A DNA stretch of 64,000 nucleotides from Aliihoeflea sp. 2WW. GTDB taxonomy: Bacteria; Pseudomonadota; Alphaproteobacteria; Rhizobiales; Rhizobiaceae. The notes beneath the pieces were generated by a model, which saw only the letters and a program-made list of their open reading frames with translations, made no database searches and was not told the DNA's origin. Made by a program: the position numbers and the translations under genes. The DNA is taken from positions 197,459 to 261,458 of the forward strand of contig NZ_AYOD01000001.1 in the NCBI RefSeq assembly GCF_000497755.1, given 5' to 3'. Below, piece after piece: positions 1 to 10,636 of this stretch (positions are counted from its first letter, which is position 1; the number at the start of each line of letters is the position of its first letter).

Positions 1-536
1 TCTCCATCGCGCTCGACCAAACGCGCCTTGCGCAACTGCACAAGGCCGAGGCGATCACCGACGCGCTGACCGGCCTCCTCAATCGCCGGGGCCTGGCGCA
101 GATGACCGCCGGCCAGACCTACGGGCCCTTCGCGGCCGTCGCGATCTTCGACCTCGATCACTTCAAGAGCGTCAACGACACGCATGGCCATGCCGCGGGC
201 GACGCAGTGCTCTGCGACTTCGCCCGCATTCTCGACCAGGGCAAGCGCGGACGCGACATCGCCGCGCGTCTTGGCGGCGAGGAATTCGCGCTGGTCATGC
301 CGCGCGTGACCGACGATCAGGCGGCGGCGACCGTGCGCCGCATCTGCGCCATGCTCGCGGCCGAGACCTTCGAGGCCAAGGGCCGCGCCTTCCGCTGCAC
401 GGCCAGCGCCGGCATCGTCTTCGGCGACGCTGCACGGCCGGGTGTCGACGCGCTCATTGCGCGCGCCGACGAAGCGCTCTATGCGGCCAAGAATTCCGGC
501 CGCAACCGCATCGAGATCGCGCGGATCGCCGGTTAA
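1..536 (+). CDS. Diguanylate cyclase (GGDEF domain), 5'-truncated by window edge
   Basis: C-terminal part of a protein that makes cyclic di-GMP from two GTP. The reading frame is open from base 3, so the start and any sensory domain lie outside the window. Visible are the domain entry motif [11 protein letters not shown], the metal/substrate segment [14 protein letters not shown], the active-site motif GGEEF (an active variant of GGDEF) and, five residues before it, an intact RxxD inhibitory site (RGRD), so product inhibition is expected. The GRNR ending is typical of the family. It converges on gcvP and the two stop codons overlap by four bases. Catalytic activity is inferred from intact motifs; the input signal is unknown. 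Confidence 0.93.
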   Translation, partial: SIALDQTRLAQLHKAEAITDALTGLLNRRGLAQMTAGQTYGPFAAVAIFDLDHFKSVNDTHGHAAGDAVLCDFARILDQGKRGRDIAARLGGEEFALVMPRVTDDQAAATVRRICAMLAAETFEAKGRAFRCTASAGIVFGDAARPGVDALIARADEALYAAKNSGRNRIEIARIAG

Positions 537-3319
537 CTCGCCAAAGCCTCCATCGGCGGACACGAGCAGACCAGGTTACGGTCACCGGCCACATTGTCGA
601 TGCGCGAGACGGGCGGCCAGTATTTCGACGCCATGTTCGCGTCGCCGGCCGGGAATCCAGCCTCGATTCGCGAATAGGGATGCACCCAGTCCGCGGCCAT
701 CACGTCGATCGCCGGGTGGGGGGCGTTGACGAGCGGATTGTCGTCCTTCGGCCACTTGCCCTCGGCTACCTTCGCCGCTTCCTTCGCGATGGCGATCATC
801 GCGTCACAAAAGCGATCGACTTCGGCCTTGGGCTCCGATTCCGTCGGCTCGACCATCAGCGTGCCAGCGACCGGCCACGACATGGTCGGCGCGTGGAAGC
901 CATAGTCGATCAGGCGCTTGGCGATGTCCTCGACCGAAACGCCGGCGCTTTCCTTCAGCACCCGCGTGTCGAGGATGCACTCATGCGCGACGCGCCCGTT
1001 GCGGCCGCGATAGAGCACCGGGAAATGCGGCTCCAGCCGTTCGGCGATGTAGTTGGCCGAAAGGATGGCGAGTTCCGTCGCGCGCTTGAGGCCCGGTGCG
1101 CCCATCATCCGGATATACATCCAGGTGATCGGCAGGATCGAGGCCGAGCCGAAGGGGGCCGCCGCGACGGCATGGCGCGAGCCGTCCGCCACATGGCCCG
1201 GCAGGAATTTCGCCAGATGCGCCTTGACGCCGATCGGCCCGATGCCGGGGCCGCCCCCGCCATGGGGAATGCAGAACGTCTTGTGCAAATTCATGTGGCA
1301 GACGTCGGCGCCGAGATCGCCCGGCCGCGCAAGGCCGACCATCGCGTTCAGATTGGCGCCGTCGAAATAGACCTGGCCGCCATGGTCGTGGACGATCTTG
1401 CAGATGTCGCGCACGCCTTCCTCGAACACGCCATGCGTCGAGGGATAGGTCAGCATCAGCGCCGCCAGCCTGTCCGCATGCTGGTCGGCCTTCGCCTTCA
1501 GGTCGTCGAAATCGACGTCGCCGTGGTCCGTGCACTTGACCACGACGATATCCATTCCGGCCATCGAGGCGCTGGCCGGGTTGGTGCCATGGGCGGAGGA
1601 GGGGATCAGGCAGACGATACGGTTCTCGTCGCCACGCGCGCGGTGATAGCGGCGGATGGCGAGGAGGCCGGCATATTCGCCCTGGCTGCCGGCATTCGGC
1701 TGCAGCGACACCGCGTCGAAACCGGTGATCTCGGCCAGCCACGCCTCGAGCTGGTCGAACATGGCCTTGTAGCCCTCGGCACTTCCCTCCGGCGCGAAGG
1801 GGTGCAGGTTGGCGACGCCGGCCCAACTCACCGGCATCATCTCGGCAGCCGCGTTGAGCTTCATCGTGCACGAGCCGAGCGGGATCATTGCCCGGTCGAG
1901 CGCCAGATCCTTGTCGGCGAGGCGGCGCAGGAAGCGCATCATCTCGGTCTCGGAGCGGTTCTCATGGAAGACCGGCTGGCTCATGAACGAGCCGGAACGC
2001 TTGCCCGGCAGCCGCGCCTCCGCCGCCTCCGGCAGCTTGACGCCGAAGAGGTCGGCGATGGCGGCGAGGTCGGCCTCCGTCGACGTTTCGTCGAAGCTGA
2101 TGCCGATCCGGCCGTCCTCGAAGTCGCGCAGCCAAAGCCCACGCTCCATGGTCTTCTCGACGATCGCCTCGGCGTGCTTCGTCGTCACGGTCACCGTGTC
2201 GAAGAACCGGTCGCCCGCAACCTCGACGCCCTTGGCCTTCAGCCCGGCATGAAGCCGCGTCGCGAAGCCATGGATGCGGTTCGCGATTTCCTGCAGGCCT
2301 TGCGGGCCGTGCCAGACCGCATACGCGGCAGCCATGTTGGCGAGCAGCGCTTGCGCCGTGCAGATGTTTGACGTCGCCTTGTCACGGCGGATGTGCTGCT
2401 CGCGCGTCTGGAGCGCGAGGCGATAGCCGACGCGCTCGCCCGCATCGACCGACTGGCCGACGAGACGGCCCGGCATCAGCCGCGTGAAGCGGTCCTCGAC
2501 CGCGCAGTAGGCCGCATGCGGTCCGCCATTGCCCATCGGCACGCCGAAGCGCTGCATCGAACCCACCGCGATCTCCGCGCCGAGCGAGGCGGGCGTCTGC
2601 GTGAGAGCCAACGCCAGCGGATCGGCGACGAAGATGACGACCGTGCCCGACTTCTTGGCGGTGGCGATTTCGTCCTTATGGTCGCCATAGACGCCGTTCG
2701 TGTCCGGCCAGGGCACGATCAGCGCCGCCGTCTCGTCATCGACCGGATCGCAGCCGATCGCCATCCCAAGCGGCTCGGCGCGCGTCTCGACGACGTCGAG
2801 CGTCTGCGGATGCAGCGCGCCCGCGATCGAGATCTTCAGGCGCTTCATGCGGTGATGGCGGAACGCGATGCCGACGGCCTCGGCCACCGCCGTCGCCTCG
2901 TCCAGCAGCGAGGAGGAGGCGACCGGCAGGCCGGTCAGTTCCGTCACCAGCGTCTGGAAATGGAAAAGCATCTCCAGCCGCCCCTGGCTGATCTCGGCTT
3001 GATAGGGCGTATAGGCCGTGTACCAGGCCGGGTTCTCGAACAGATTGCGCTGGATGACCGGCGGCACATGCGTGCCGTGGTAGCCCGCGCCGATGAAGCT
3101 CCTGGCGACGACGTTCTTCTCCATCATGCCGGAAAGCTCCGCGAGCGCTTCCTGCTCGCTGGCCGGCGCTGGCAGATCGAGCGGCGCCTCCAGCCGGATG
3201 GACTTGGGAACGGCCTGACTGATCAGCGTGTCGATGGAGGTGACGCCAAGCGTCTTCAGCATGTCGCGCTGGTCGGCGGGGCCGGGGCCGATATGGCGAT
3301 TGGCAAAGCTGGTGCTCAT
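533..3319 (-). CDS. gcvP: Glycine dehydrogenase (decarboxylating), P-protein
   Basis: PLP enzyme of the glycine cleavage system: decarboxylates glycine and passes the aminomethyl group to the lipoyl arm of GcvH. At 928 residues it is the fused single-chain form. Visible are the N-terminal RHIGP motif, GSCTMKLN, and the PLP lysine in [16 protein letters not shown]. The start at 3319 ([13 protein letters not shown]) has a GGAGAG ribosome site and leaves 13 bases after gcvH; a longer frame from 3352 would run into gcvH and is not needed. Third gene of gcvT-gcvH-gcvP, expected to be controlled by the glycine riboswitch upstream of gcvT. Confidence 0.97.
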   Translation of the reverse strand: MSTSFANRHIGPGPADQRDMLKTLGVTSIDTLISQAVPKSIRLEAPLDLPAPASEQEALAELSGMMEKNVVARSFIGAGYHGTHVPPVIQRNLFENPAWYTAYTPYQAEISQGRLEMLFHFQTLVTELTGLPVASSSLLDEATAVAEAVGIAFRHHRMKRLKISIAGALHPQTLDVVETRAEPLGMAIGCDPVDDETAALIVPWPDTNGVYGDHKDEIATAKKSGTVVIFVADPLALALTQTPASLGAEIAVGSMQRFGVPMGNGGPHAAYCAVEDRFTRLMPGRLVGQSVDAGERVGYRLALQTREQHIRRDKATSNICTAQALLANMAAAYAVWHGPQGLQEIANRIHGFATRLHAGLKAKGVEVAGDRFFDTVTVTTKHAEAIVEKTMERGLWLRDFEDGRIGISFDETSTEADLAAIADLFGVKLPEAAEARLPGKRSGSFMSQPVFHENRSETEMMRFLRRLADKDLALDRAMIPLGSCTMKLNAAAEMMPVSWAGVANLHPFAPEGSAEGYKAMFDQLEAWLAEITGFDAVSLQPNAGSQGEYAGLLAIRRYHRARGDENRIVCLIPSSAHGTNPASASMAGMDIVVVKCTDHGDVDFDDLKAKADQHADRLAALMLTYPSTHGVFEEGVRDICKIVHDHGGQVYFDGANLNAMVGLARPGDLGADVCHMNLHKTFCIPHGGGGPGIGPIGVKAHLAKFLPGHVADGSRHAVAAAPFGSASILPITWMYIRMMGAPGLKRATELAILSANYIAERLEPHFPVLYRGRNGRVAHECILDTRVLKESAGVSVEDIAKRLIDYGFHAPTMSWPVAGTLMVEPTESEPKAEVDRFCDAMIAIAKEAAKVAEGKWPKDDNPLVNAPHPAIDVMAADWVHPYSRIEAGFPAGDANMASKYWPPVSRIDNVAGDRNLVCSCPPMEALAS

Positions 3320-3332
3320 TGGTCGCTCTCCG

Positions 3333-3701
3333 TCAGGCCGTCGTAGCGTCATAGGCGGCGCGGTCCATCAGGCCCTCGAGCGCGGCCTTGTCGGCGAGCT
3401 TCATCTTCCACAGCCAGCCATCCTTTTCGGCAGCCGAATTGACGAGGCCGGGATTGTCGGACAGCCCGTCATTGACCTCCGTCACCTCGCCGGCGAGCGG
3501 CGCGTAGACGTCCGACGCGGCCTTCACCGATTCGACGACGACGACCGTGTCGCCCTTGTCGACGGTCCGGCCCTTTTCGGGCAGTTCGACGAAGACGAGA
3601 TCGCCGAGCTGTTCCTGCGCGTAATTGGTGATCCCGACGGTCGCAATGTCGCCCTCGACGCGAACCCATTCATGATCTTCGGTGAAATAAGTCTGGGCCA
3701 T
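3333..3701 (-). CDS. gcvH: Glycine cleavage system H protein
   Basis: Small lipoyl carrier protein that shuttles the aminomethyl group between GcvP, GcvT and the L-protein. 122 residues from the chosen start. The lipoyl-attachment lysine sits in ESVKAASD, and the fold starts with the typical YFTEDHEWV. Two in-frame ATGs exist, 3710 and 3701; an AAAGG sequence abuts the first with no spacing but lies 9 bases before the second, so 3701 is preferred. The 3710 ATG would overlap the gcvT stop as ATGA. Middle gene of gcvTHP. Confidence 0.96.
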   Translation of the reverse strand: MAQTYFTEDHEWVRVEGDIATVGITNYAQEQLGDLVFVELPEKGRTVDKGDTVVVVESVKAASDVYAPLAGEVTEVNDGLSDNPGLVNSAAEKDGWLWKMKLADKAALEGLMDRAAYDATTA

Positions 3702-3706
3702 CTGCG

Positions 3707-4804
3707 TCATCCTTTGCGCATGCGATGTGGCTGGAACGGAAGAGGGTGGAGCGCGAGGGGCAGGCGGTTGCCGCGCACCTCCGCGAAGATCGGTTGGTCG
3801 AGTGCGTCGACGTCGACGCTGCCCATGGCGACAGGCCCGCCGAAGGACGGGCCGAACCCGCCCGACGTGATCGATCCGACCGGCGCGCCGTCACCATCGA
3901 CCAGCGCTGCGCCGGCGCGCACCGGCTGGCGGCCCTCCGGCTTCAGGCCGACGCGCTTGCGACGCGGCCCTGCGGCAATCGCAGCGGCGAGCGCATCGGC
4001 GCCGACATATGCGCCGCCTGTGCGCAGCGCCTTTGGAATCGCCCAGATCAGCCCGGCATCGACCGGGTTCGTGTCCGGCGTGATGTCCTGCCCGTGCAGG
4101 CACAGCCCGGCCTCGAGCCGCAAGCTGTCGCGCGCGGCGAGCCCGATCCATTCGACGCGCGGATCGGCCGCGAGTTGTTCGGCGAGCGCCTGCGCCGCAT
4201 CGAGCGAAGCGGCAATCTCGAACCCGTCCTCGCCGGTATAGCCACTGCGCGCGATGAAGCCGCCATCGGCGGTTTCCTTGCCGTTCATGAAGCCAAGACC
4301 AGCGATATCGAGCCCGGCATCGTGCGCGACGGCCTCGGCCTGCGGCCCCTGCAACGCCAGAAACACACGTTCGAGCGCTTCCACAGTGCAATTGAAGCCC
4401 GATGCGATTTCGCGCAGATGCGCCTCGTCAGTCTGCGCATTGCCGGCATTGGCAACGACGACGAAGCGGTCGTCGCCAACCCGCGTGACGATCAAATCGT
4501 CGAGGATGCCGGCCTGGTCATTCAGGAAGAAGGTGTATTTCGACTGTCCTGTAGCCAGCGCACCGGCCTCGATCGGGCAGGCGCGCGACAATGCTTCCGC
4601 AGCCTCGCGACCCGAGACCACAAACAGCTTCATGTGCGAGATGTCGAACAGCCCCGCCGCCTCGCGGCAATGGAGGTGTTCCTTCATGACGCCTGCGGGA
4701 TAGGACAGCGGCATCGACCAGCCGGCGAAGCCGCCGAATTTGGCGCCCGCCGCTGCGTGCAGCTCATGCAAGGGGAGTCGTTTCAGTTCGCCCGGTTCCG
4801 CCAT
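3707..4804 (-). CDS. gcvT: Glycine cleavage system T protein (aminomethyltransferase)
   Basis: Transfers the methylene group from lipoylated GcvH to tetrahydrofolate and releases ammonia. 365 residues, normal for the family. The N-terminal segment [15 protein letters not shown] and the folate-binding core (LFDISHM) are visible. The frame is open for another 86 codons upstream, but that stretch is the riboswitch; the start at 4804 ([16 protein letters not shown]) has GGAGG four bases upstream. First gene of the gcvTHP operon, which in this order supplies one-carbon units and clears excess glycine. Confidence 0.96.
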   Translation of the reverse strand: MAEPGELKRLPLHELHAAAGAKFGGFAGWSMPLSYPAGVMKEHLHCREAAGLFDISHMKLFVVSGREAAEALSRACPIEAGALATGQSKYTFFLNDQAGILDDLIVTRVGDDRFVVVANAGNAQTDEAHLREIASGFNCTVEALERVFLALQGPQAEAVAHDAGLDIAGLGFMNGKETADGGFIARSGYTGEDGFEIAASLDAAQALAEQLAADPRVEWIGLAARDSLRLEAGLCLHGQDITPDTNPVDAGLIWAIPKALRTGGAYVGADALAAAIAAGPRRKRVGLKPEGRQPVRAGAALVDGDGAPVGSITSGGFGPSFGGPVAMGSVDVDALDQPIFAEVRGNRLPLALHPLPFQPHRMRKG

Positions 4805-4844
4805 TCGGCCTCCAAAGGTCGCACGCATCCAGCCGCTCGCGCGG

Positions 4845-5046
4845 CATGTTCGTGCCCCTCTGTCGGAAGCCTGAGAGACTCGCGCGACCGGAACTCTGTC
4901 GGCAGCGCTTACACCTTCGGCGCGGGGTGAAAACCCCGACTTTCCAGAGCGTCTTGGCCGGCAGACGGTTCTTTTGCCTGAGAGATTTCGGGCGATTTCC
5001 CCTTCGGCGGCGATCCCGGCGAATGCCCGAACCGCTCTCTCCCGCA
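4845..5046 (-). promoter_or_regulatory. Tandem glycine riboswitch upstream of gcvTHP
   Basis: Two consecutive glycine aptamers can be read on the minus strand. Aptamer 1 (about 5044 to 4964) has GGGAGAG, then CGCCGAAGGGG and CTCTCAGGCAAAA. Aptamer 2 (about 4949 to 4852) has CTCTGG, CGCCGAAGG and CTCTCAGGC. These are the conserved core blocks of the gcvT-type riboswitch, in the tandem arrangement joined by a short linker. It ends about 40 bases before the gcvT start. In this family glycine binding usually turns the gcv operon on; the direction here is by analogy. Confidence 0.93.
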
Positions 5047-5083
5047 AACCGGCGGAGTGCAAGCACCCCTGACGGAATCGACG

Positions 5084-5491
5084 CTAGACGATTGCGCCGG
5101 CCTTGTCACCCTCGCGGGCAAATATCCGCAACTCATCCTCGATCTGCGAAATCACCGCCGCGCTCTGGGCGTGCAGTCGTTTCAACTCGGACAATTGTGC
5201 GGTGATCGCGCGCACCGTGTCGTCGCGCGCATCCTCTTCCACCGGCGCGGTGCCGACGCCGTAGAGCAGCCAGGACAGGCTGACATTGAGCACGCCCGCC
5301 AGCATCGACAGGCGATTGGCGCGTGGCTGCGAACGATCGGTTTCCCAAGCCTGCAGCGTCGCGGTCTGGACGCCAAGCCGGCGCGCAAGCTGCGCTGTGG
5401 TCATTCCGACTGCGTCGCGGGCGCGTGAAAGGCGTCCGCCGAGCGTGTCGAGGTCGGGATTTTCGGAATAGATCGTCGCGGTGTCAGGCAC
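5084..5491 (-). CDS. XRE-family helix-turn-helix transcriptional regulator
   Basis: About 135 residues. An HTH_3 domain covers roughly residues 17-70: GGRLSRARDAVGMTTAQLARR followed by the recognition-helix segment VQTATLQAWETDRSQPR, then LAGVLNVSLSWLLYG. The C-terminal third is helical and charged and probably dimerises. The start is a GTG at 5491 preceded by AAGGGG with eight bases spacing; the frame continues upstream to an ATG at 5578, but that part lacks family-like sequence. It lies just upstream of, and in the same direction as, the gcv riboswitch. A 17-base palindrome lies upstream. Target genes are unknown. Confidence 0.8.
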   Translation of the reverse strand: MPDTATIYSENPDLDTLGGRLSRARDAVGMTTAQLARRLGVQTATLQAWETDRSQPRANRLSMLAGVLNVSLSWLLYGVGTAPVEEDARDDTVRAITAQLSELKRLHAQSAAVISQIEDELRIFAREGDKAGAIV

Positions 5492-5616
5492 CTGTGCCAC
5501 CCCTTGGGTTGTATCTTGATTGCATGCGCAGGGCCGGTCGGCAGCGCGCGCCCAAGCATGGCCCATCGAGGCACCCATCGCAACCGCCCGACCGGTTCCC
5601 CAATTCCACCCGTATA

Positions 5617-5633
5617 TTAGCAGCTCATGCTAA
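5617..5633. promoter_or_regulatory. Palindrome TTAGCA-N5-TGCTAA, possible operator
   Basis: Perfect 6-base inverted repeat with a 5-base centre, three bases after the fghA stop and about 125 bases upstream of the XRE regulator start. On the minus strand it runs into TAATAT, which resembles a -10 box. Position and symmetry fit an operator for autoregulation; there is no U-run, so a terminator is less likely. Confidence 0.4.
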
Positions 5634-5635
5634 TG

Positions 5636-6478
5636 TCATTTGACAGCGCCGAGACGGTCCGCATGCCATCTGAGATGATCGTCCATGAAGGTCGAGATGA
5701 AGAAATAGGAATGGTCGTAGCCGTCCTGCATTCGCAAGGTCAGCCCGATCTCCGTCCCTTTCACGGTCTCCTCGAACAGCCACGGCCGCAACCCGTCGTC
5801 GAGAAAGCCGTCGGACGTGCCCTGGTCGATCAGGAACTCAGGGAACCGCGCGCCGTCCTCGACCAGCGCCGTCGCGTCGTAGGGCCGCCACGCGGCCTCA
5901 TCTGTCCCGAGATACTTTTCGAAGGCCGGCTTCGACCAGCCGGCGGTCGACGGTTGAACGATCGGCGCAAAGGCAGAGCATGATCGGAACCGGTCTGGGT
6001 GCTTGAGCGCGATGGTCATCGCGCCATGTCCGCCCATCGAATGGCCGAAGATCGACTGGCGCTCCATGTCCGCCGGGAAATTCGCCGCGATCAGACTGGG
6101 CAATTCCTGCGTGACGTAGGAATACATCCGGTAGTGCTTCGCAAACGGCTCGTTGGCCGCATCGACATAGAAGCCCGCGCCCTTGCCGAACTGCCAGTTG
6201 TCCGGCTCGTCCGCCACGCCATCGCCGCGCGGGCTCGTGTCCGGGCAGATGATGATCAGGCCGAGTTCGGCCGCCAGTCGGCGGTATTCACCCTTGTCCA
6301 TGACGTTGGCATGCGTGCAGGTGAGGCCCGACAGATACCAGAGGACCGGGCAGGGACCATCCTTCGCCTGCGGCGGCACGAAGACCGCGAATGTCATGTC
6401 GCAGCCGCATGTCTCGGACGCATGCGAATAGACGCCCTGAACGCCGCCATGGGCTTTCGCTTCCGATATCGTCTTCAT
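5636..6478 (-). CDS. fghA: S-formylglutathione hydrolase
   Basis: Serine esterase that hydrolyses S-formylglutathione to formate and glutathione, the second step of glutathione-dependent formaldehyde oxidation. 280 residues, full length. The nucleophile elbow GHSMGGHGA, a candidate acid in DQGTSDGFL and the catalytic His in DGYDHSYFF are all present, as is the family hallmark LSGLTCTHANVMDKG. The partner dehydrogenase (adhC) lies about 2.4 kb upstream on the same strand, separated by three genes. Cytoplasmic. Confidence 0.95.
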   Translation of the reverse strand: MKTISEAKAHGGVQGVYSHASETCGCDMTFAVFVPPQAKDGPCPVLWYLSGLTCTHANVMDKGEYRRLAAELGLIIICPDTSPRGDGVADEPDNWQFGKGAGFYVDAANEPFAKHYRMYSYVTQELPSLIAANFPADMERQSIFGHSMGGHGAMTIALKHPDRFRSCSAFAPIVQPSTAGWSKPAFEKYLGTDEAAWRPYDATALVEDGARFPEFLIDQGTSDGFLDDGLRPWLFEETVKGTEIGLTLRMQDGYDHSYFFISTFMDDHLRWHADRLGAVK

Positions 6479-6485
6479 CAGTCCC

Positions 6486-6944
6486 TCATTTCGAATTCAA
6501 TGCGCGCCGGATCGTCCGGTCCAGCGTCTCCAGAAAGCGCGACCGATCCTTGGGCGAGAAGGCTGCGTTGTAGCCCTTGATCTCGCCGCTCTCGCGCAAA
6601 TTCTGCTTCAGGTCGCGCATCGCCACCGCCATGCCGATCGTCTCGGGCGTGAAGGGCTGGCCGGTCATGCCGATGACGTGGCAGCCCTTTTCGACGCCGC
6701 GGGCGGCAAGCGGAATGTCGGCGGTGATCACGATGTCGTTGGCCACCGCGTTGTCGACGATCCAGTCGTCGGCGGCGTCGAAACCGGCCGAGACGACCAC
6801 ATTGCGCACCATCGGGTCGCGCGAGGGGCGCAATCCGCCATTGGCCACGAACGTCACGACGAGCTCGTGGCGTTCGGCAACCTTCAGCACCTCGTTCTTG
6901 ACCGGACAGGCATCCGCGTCGACGAAAATCGTGGGTTTGTTCAC
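6486..6944 (-). CDS. YaiI/YqxD family protein (UPF0178)
   Basis: 152-residue protein of the widespread UPF0178 family. Diagnostic N-terminus IFVDADACPVKNEV, with further conserved blocks VSAGFDAADDWIV and DIVITADIPLAARGVEKG. The fold is PIN-like and the conserved acidic residues suggest a nucleic-acid or metal-dependent function, but the role of the family is not established. Its ATG overlaps the stop of the upstream hydrolase gene by four bases, so the two are probably translationally coupled. Confidence 0.9.
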   Translation of the reverse strand: MNKPTIFVDADACPVKNEVLKVAERHELVVTFVANGGLRPSRDPMVRNVVVSAGFDAADDWIVDNAVANDIVITADIPLAARGVEKGCHVIGMTGQPFTPETIGMAVAMRDLKQNLRESGEIKGYNAAFSPKDRSRFLETLDRTIRRALNSK

Positions 6945-7906
6945 CTTTGCCCCGCCGCCTGTTTCAAAAAGGCGCCCAGCGCCGCGTCATAGGCGGCCGG
7001 TCCCGATTTCCAGGAGAGAATGTGGTCGGCATCCGTGCGCAGATACTCTGTCGCGCCGGTGCGCCGCTTCACCATCGCCTCGGTGCCGGCCGCCGGCACG
7101 ATACGATCCGCTGAACCATGCGAAACGAAGACGGGGCCGGAAAATTCGGAGATCGTCTCCGTAACGTCCGTCCCGGCAATTGCGAGGCCATTGCGCAACG
7201 CAAACAGCCGCATTCCGACCGGAGCGAGCACCTTCGGCAACGGAGCGCCCGCTTTTTCCATCTGGCTGACGAGCACGGCGGGGAAGTCGAATGCCGGCGC
7301 GTCGAAGGCGAGGCCGGAAACGCGTTCGGCCCGGCCGGAGCGTCGCATGAACTGGCCGACGATGCCGCCACCCATGGATTCGCCGAGCAGCACGAGGGAA
7401 GTTGCGCCGCGCCCGAGGGCATAGTCGGCCGCAGCTTCGAGGTCCCGCCACTCCGTCAGACCGAAGGCGTAAAAGCCGCTCGGATCACGCGGGGCGTCTT
7501 CGTCATTGCGGTAGGAGACGAGCAGGGTCGGCATGTCGGCCGCGCGAAAGTGCGGCAGGAAGCGATAGCCGTTCTCGCGGCGACCTCCGATGCCGTGAAC
7601 GATGATGCCCCAGGTCGTCTCGTGCAGGCCGCCATGTTCGGGCAGGACGAGCCATGCCGGCAGCGGGCCGAGTTCGCTTTCGATGACGACGTCCTCATAG
7701 GCGAAGTCGAGGGCGACCGCCGGATTTCCCTTGAAGCCGATATCGAACGGTGTCTCCGGCGCGGGCCAGCCATCGCCCTGTGCGGTCGAGCCGCCAACCC
7801 GCAATACGCCCTCAAGCGTCGTTGCGGTGTGCCAGCCCCCATATCCAAGGAAGATGCCGGCCGCCAACAGCAGCGAAAGCAGCGACCCGACCACAACGCG
7901 CTTCAT
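6941..7906 (-). CDS. Alpha/beta hydrolase, membrane-anchored
   Basis: 321 residues. One hydrophobic segment at residues 5-25 (VVGSLLSLLLAAGIFLGYG) followed by a tryptophan-rich linker suggests an N-terminal membrane anchor with the enzyme on the periplasmic side. The hydrolase core has an oxyanion-type HGIGGRRENGY motif, the nucleophile in GESMGG, an Asp in SHGSADRIVP and a late His in DADHILSW, so the catalytic triad looks complete. Substrate unknown. First gene of a pair with the YaiI-like gene (ATGA overlap). Confidence 0.85.
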   Translation of the reverse strand: MKRVVVGSLLSLLLAAGIFLGYGGWHTATTLEGVLRVGGSTAQGDGWPAPETPFDIGFKGNPAVALDFAYEDVVIESELGPLPAWLVLPEHGGLHETTWGIIVHGIGGRRENGYRFLPHFRAADMPTLLVSYRNDEDAPRDPSGFYAFGLTEWRDLEAAADYALGRGATSLVLLGESMGGGIVGQFMRRSGRAERVSGLAFDAPAFDFPAVLVSQMEKAGAPLPKVLAPVGMRLFALRNGLAIAGTDVTETISEFSGPVFVSHGSADRIVPAAGTEAMVKRRTGATEYLRTDADHILSWKSGPAAYDAALGAFLKQAAGQR

Positions 7907-7981
7907 CTGTCCCCCAAACGATCGATCATTTGAGAGGGATTATAGTCATATGCCCAAGTCACCGGAAGGCTCGTCGCCCGA

Positions 7982-8803
7982 TCATTCCGGCAGATGGCAG
8001 CGGATCAGCTCGGCACTGTCGGCCGTTGCGTCATAGGAGATCGACAGCCGGTTCTGATCGGGCATGGTGAATGTGATCTGGCGGTCTTCCTCCATGCCCT
8101 CCGCAATGCACGACGCATTGAAAGTCGCGCTCCCGTTGGCAAGGGGAGCGGCATCGATGTTGCAGACGCTTTCATGACGCCGCATCGTCGTCGGCGTGAT
8201 CACGGCGAATATTTCGACGGCTTCGCGGTCGATACGCGCGCAACTTGATGCCTCCGCGGCCCATACGCCTACATAATCGGGCCCGACGCCGGCCGAGAGG
8301 GCGCGTGCAGCGGCACGCGTATCCGCGCGCAGCTCCTCGGCAGGGGCCAGTTCGGCATCCGGATCGCCTGTCTCGGGCTGCGCATCCTCAGTCGTTGATT
8401 GATTGATCCGCGCTTCGAGTTCACGAGCTGCGCGTTCGAGGTCGCCGCGTGCCCGTTCGACGATTTCGCCCACCGAAGCGCCGATCTGGCCGGCAACCTC
8501 GCCTGCACGGTCGAGCGTCGGACCGGCATCTTCCAGCGCCTGCTCGGCGCGGGTGCGTGCCTCTCCGGCCAGCCGCCCCGCTTCACTTGCCGCCTCTTCG
8601 GCCGCCTCGCGCATGCGCGACAGCGCGTCGCCGGCCGCCTCCTCGGCATCGTCCAGCGTCTGGTCGAGGTCGGGGTTGGCCGGTTCGGTCTGCGCCGGCG
8701 GCGTCGGCTGGGCCTGTGAGGTCGCCGTCTCGTCCTCGCCGCACGCGGCAAGGGCCATCAGCGAAACGCCTGCCGCAGCAAGCATGATCTTCTTTGCGAA
8801 CAT
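7982..8803 (-). CDS. Putative lipoprotein with long Ala/Glu/Arg-rich helical region
   Basis: 273 residues from the ATG at 8803, which has GGGG seven bases upstream; a longer frame exists but removes the signal peptide from the N-terminus. Lysines plus a hydrophobic stretch lead to a lipobox ALAAC, so the Cys near residue 21 is probably lipidated. Residues about 50-140 are an amphipathic Ala/Glu/Arg helix of apolipoprotein or phasin-like character, likely a coiled coil along the membrane or cell wall. The C-terminal 90 residues contain three cysteines and look like a small globular domain (DYVGVWAAEASSC). Family not recognised; envelope role inferred. Confidence 0.8.
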   Translation of the reverse strand: MFAKKIMLAAAGVSLMALAACGEDETATSQAQPTPPAQTEPANPDLDQTLDDAEEAAGDALSRMREAAEEAASEAGRLAGEARTRAEQALEDAGPTLDRAGEVAGQIGASVGEIVERARGDLERAARELEARINQSTTEDAQPETGDPDAELAPAEELRADTRAAARALSAGVGPDYVGVWAAEASSCARIDREAVEIFAVITPTTMRRHESVCNIDAAPLANGSATFNASCIAEGMEEDRQITFTMPDQNRLSISYDATADSAELIRCHLPE

Positions 8804-8897
8804 TTGTTTTCCCCGATTGTCGAAAGCGAGCGGCCGGCACATGGCCGATGGCTCGCGCATCAACGCACCAACGCCGGAAAGGTGCCCTGAGACCGCG

Positions 8898-10025
<1,128 letters not shown>

Positions 10026-10113
10026 GGCGTTTCCTCGGCGTTTTTCTGTTGCTACAAGGTTTTCAGGAATTTGGCCCGCGTTCAAGCAGCCTCGTGTGAA
10101 CGGAGCGTCGCAG

Positions 10114-10545
10114 GTGGTCGAAAATCTTCTGCTTGGTACGCTGGTGATCGCCGCAACGGTCGTGATCCATGCGATCGGATTGATCGAGGTGACGCGCTGG
10201 TCGTCGGCGCTGACGGATGTGCTGCGCGTCGACCACCGGCGCAATCGCATCGTCGCCATGGTCGCGACCGTGCTCGGCACCTTTGTCGTGCTGGCCGTCG
10301 AAATCTGGCTCTGGGCGCTCGTCCATTTCGCGCTCGGCAGCTTCGCCGACATCGAAACCGCGCTTTATTTCTCGATCGTCTCCTTTTCCACACTCGGCTA
10401 TGGCGACGTCATCCCGCCGGAGCGATGGCGCGTCTTTGCGGCGCTGGAAGGCATCAACGGCTTCCTTCTCATCGGCTGGTCGACTGCCTATTTGATTGCG
10501 GCTGGCATGCGCATCGGCCCGTTCCGTTCCGGCGAACATTTCTGA
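10114..10545 (+). CDS. Small ion channel protein (two-TM K+ channel-like pore)
   Basis: About 143 residues. Hydrophobic helices near residues 5-30 and 45-75, a pore loop with selectivity-filter-like sequence [11 protein letters not shown] (compare TVGYGD), and a final helix [15 protein letters not shown]. This is the Ion_trans_2 arrangement without a cytoplasmic sensor domain. The start is inferred as GTG at 10114 with GGAG eight bases upstream; the frame extends further upstream but overlaps adhC antisense. Potassium selectivity is inferred from the filter. It lies 91 bases before dnaE. Confidence 0.8.
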   Translation: MVENLLLGTLVIAATVVIHAIGLIEVTRWSSALTDVLRVDHRRNRIVAMVATVLGTFVVLAVEIWLWALVHFALGSFADIETALYFSIVSFSTLGYGDVIPPERWRVFAALEGINGFLLIGWSTAYLIAAGMRIGPFRSGEHF

Positions 10546-10636
10546 CGGCGCGTCTGTTGGAAACGTCGCCCGCAGGGTGGACATCGAGCCGGCCGGGTCC
10601 GACAATAGTCACCGACTCTTCTTGCGAAAGCCCGAC

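Noticed and set aside
680-2371. 563-codon plus-strand frame opposite gcvP
   Set aside because: Antisense to gcvP; Arg/Asp/Gly-rich with no domain.
4805-5062. N-terminal extension of gcvT by 86 codons
   Set aside because: This stretch is the tandem glycine riboswitch; the good ribosome site and homology place the start at 4804.
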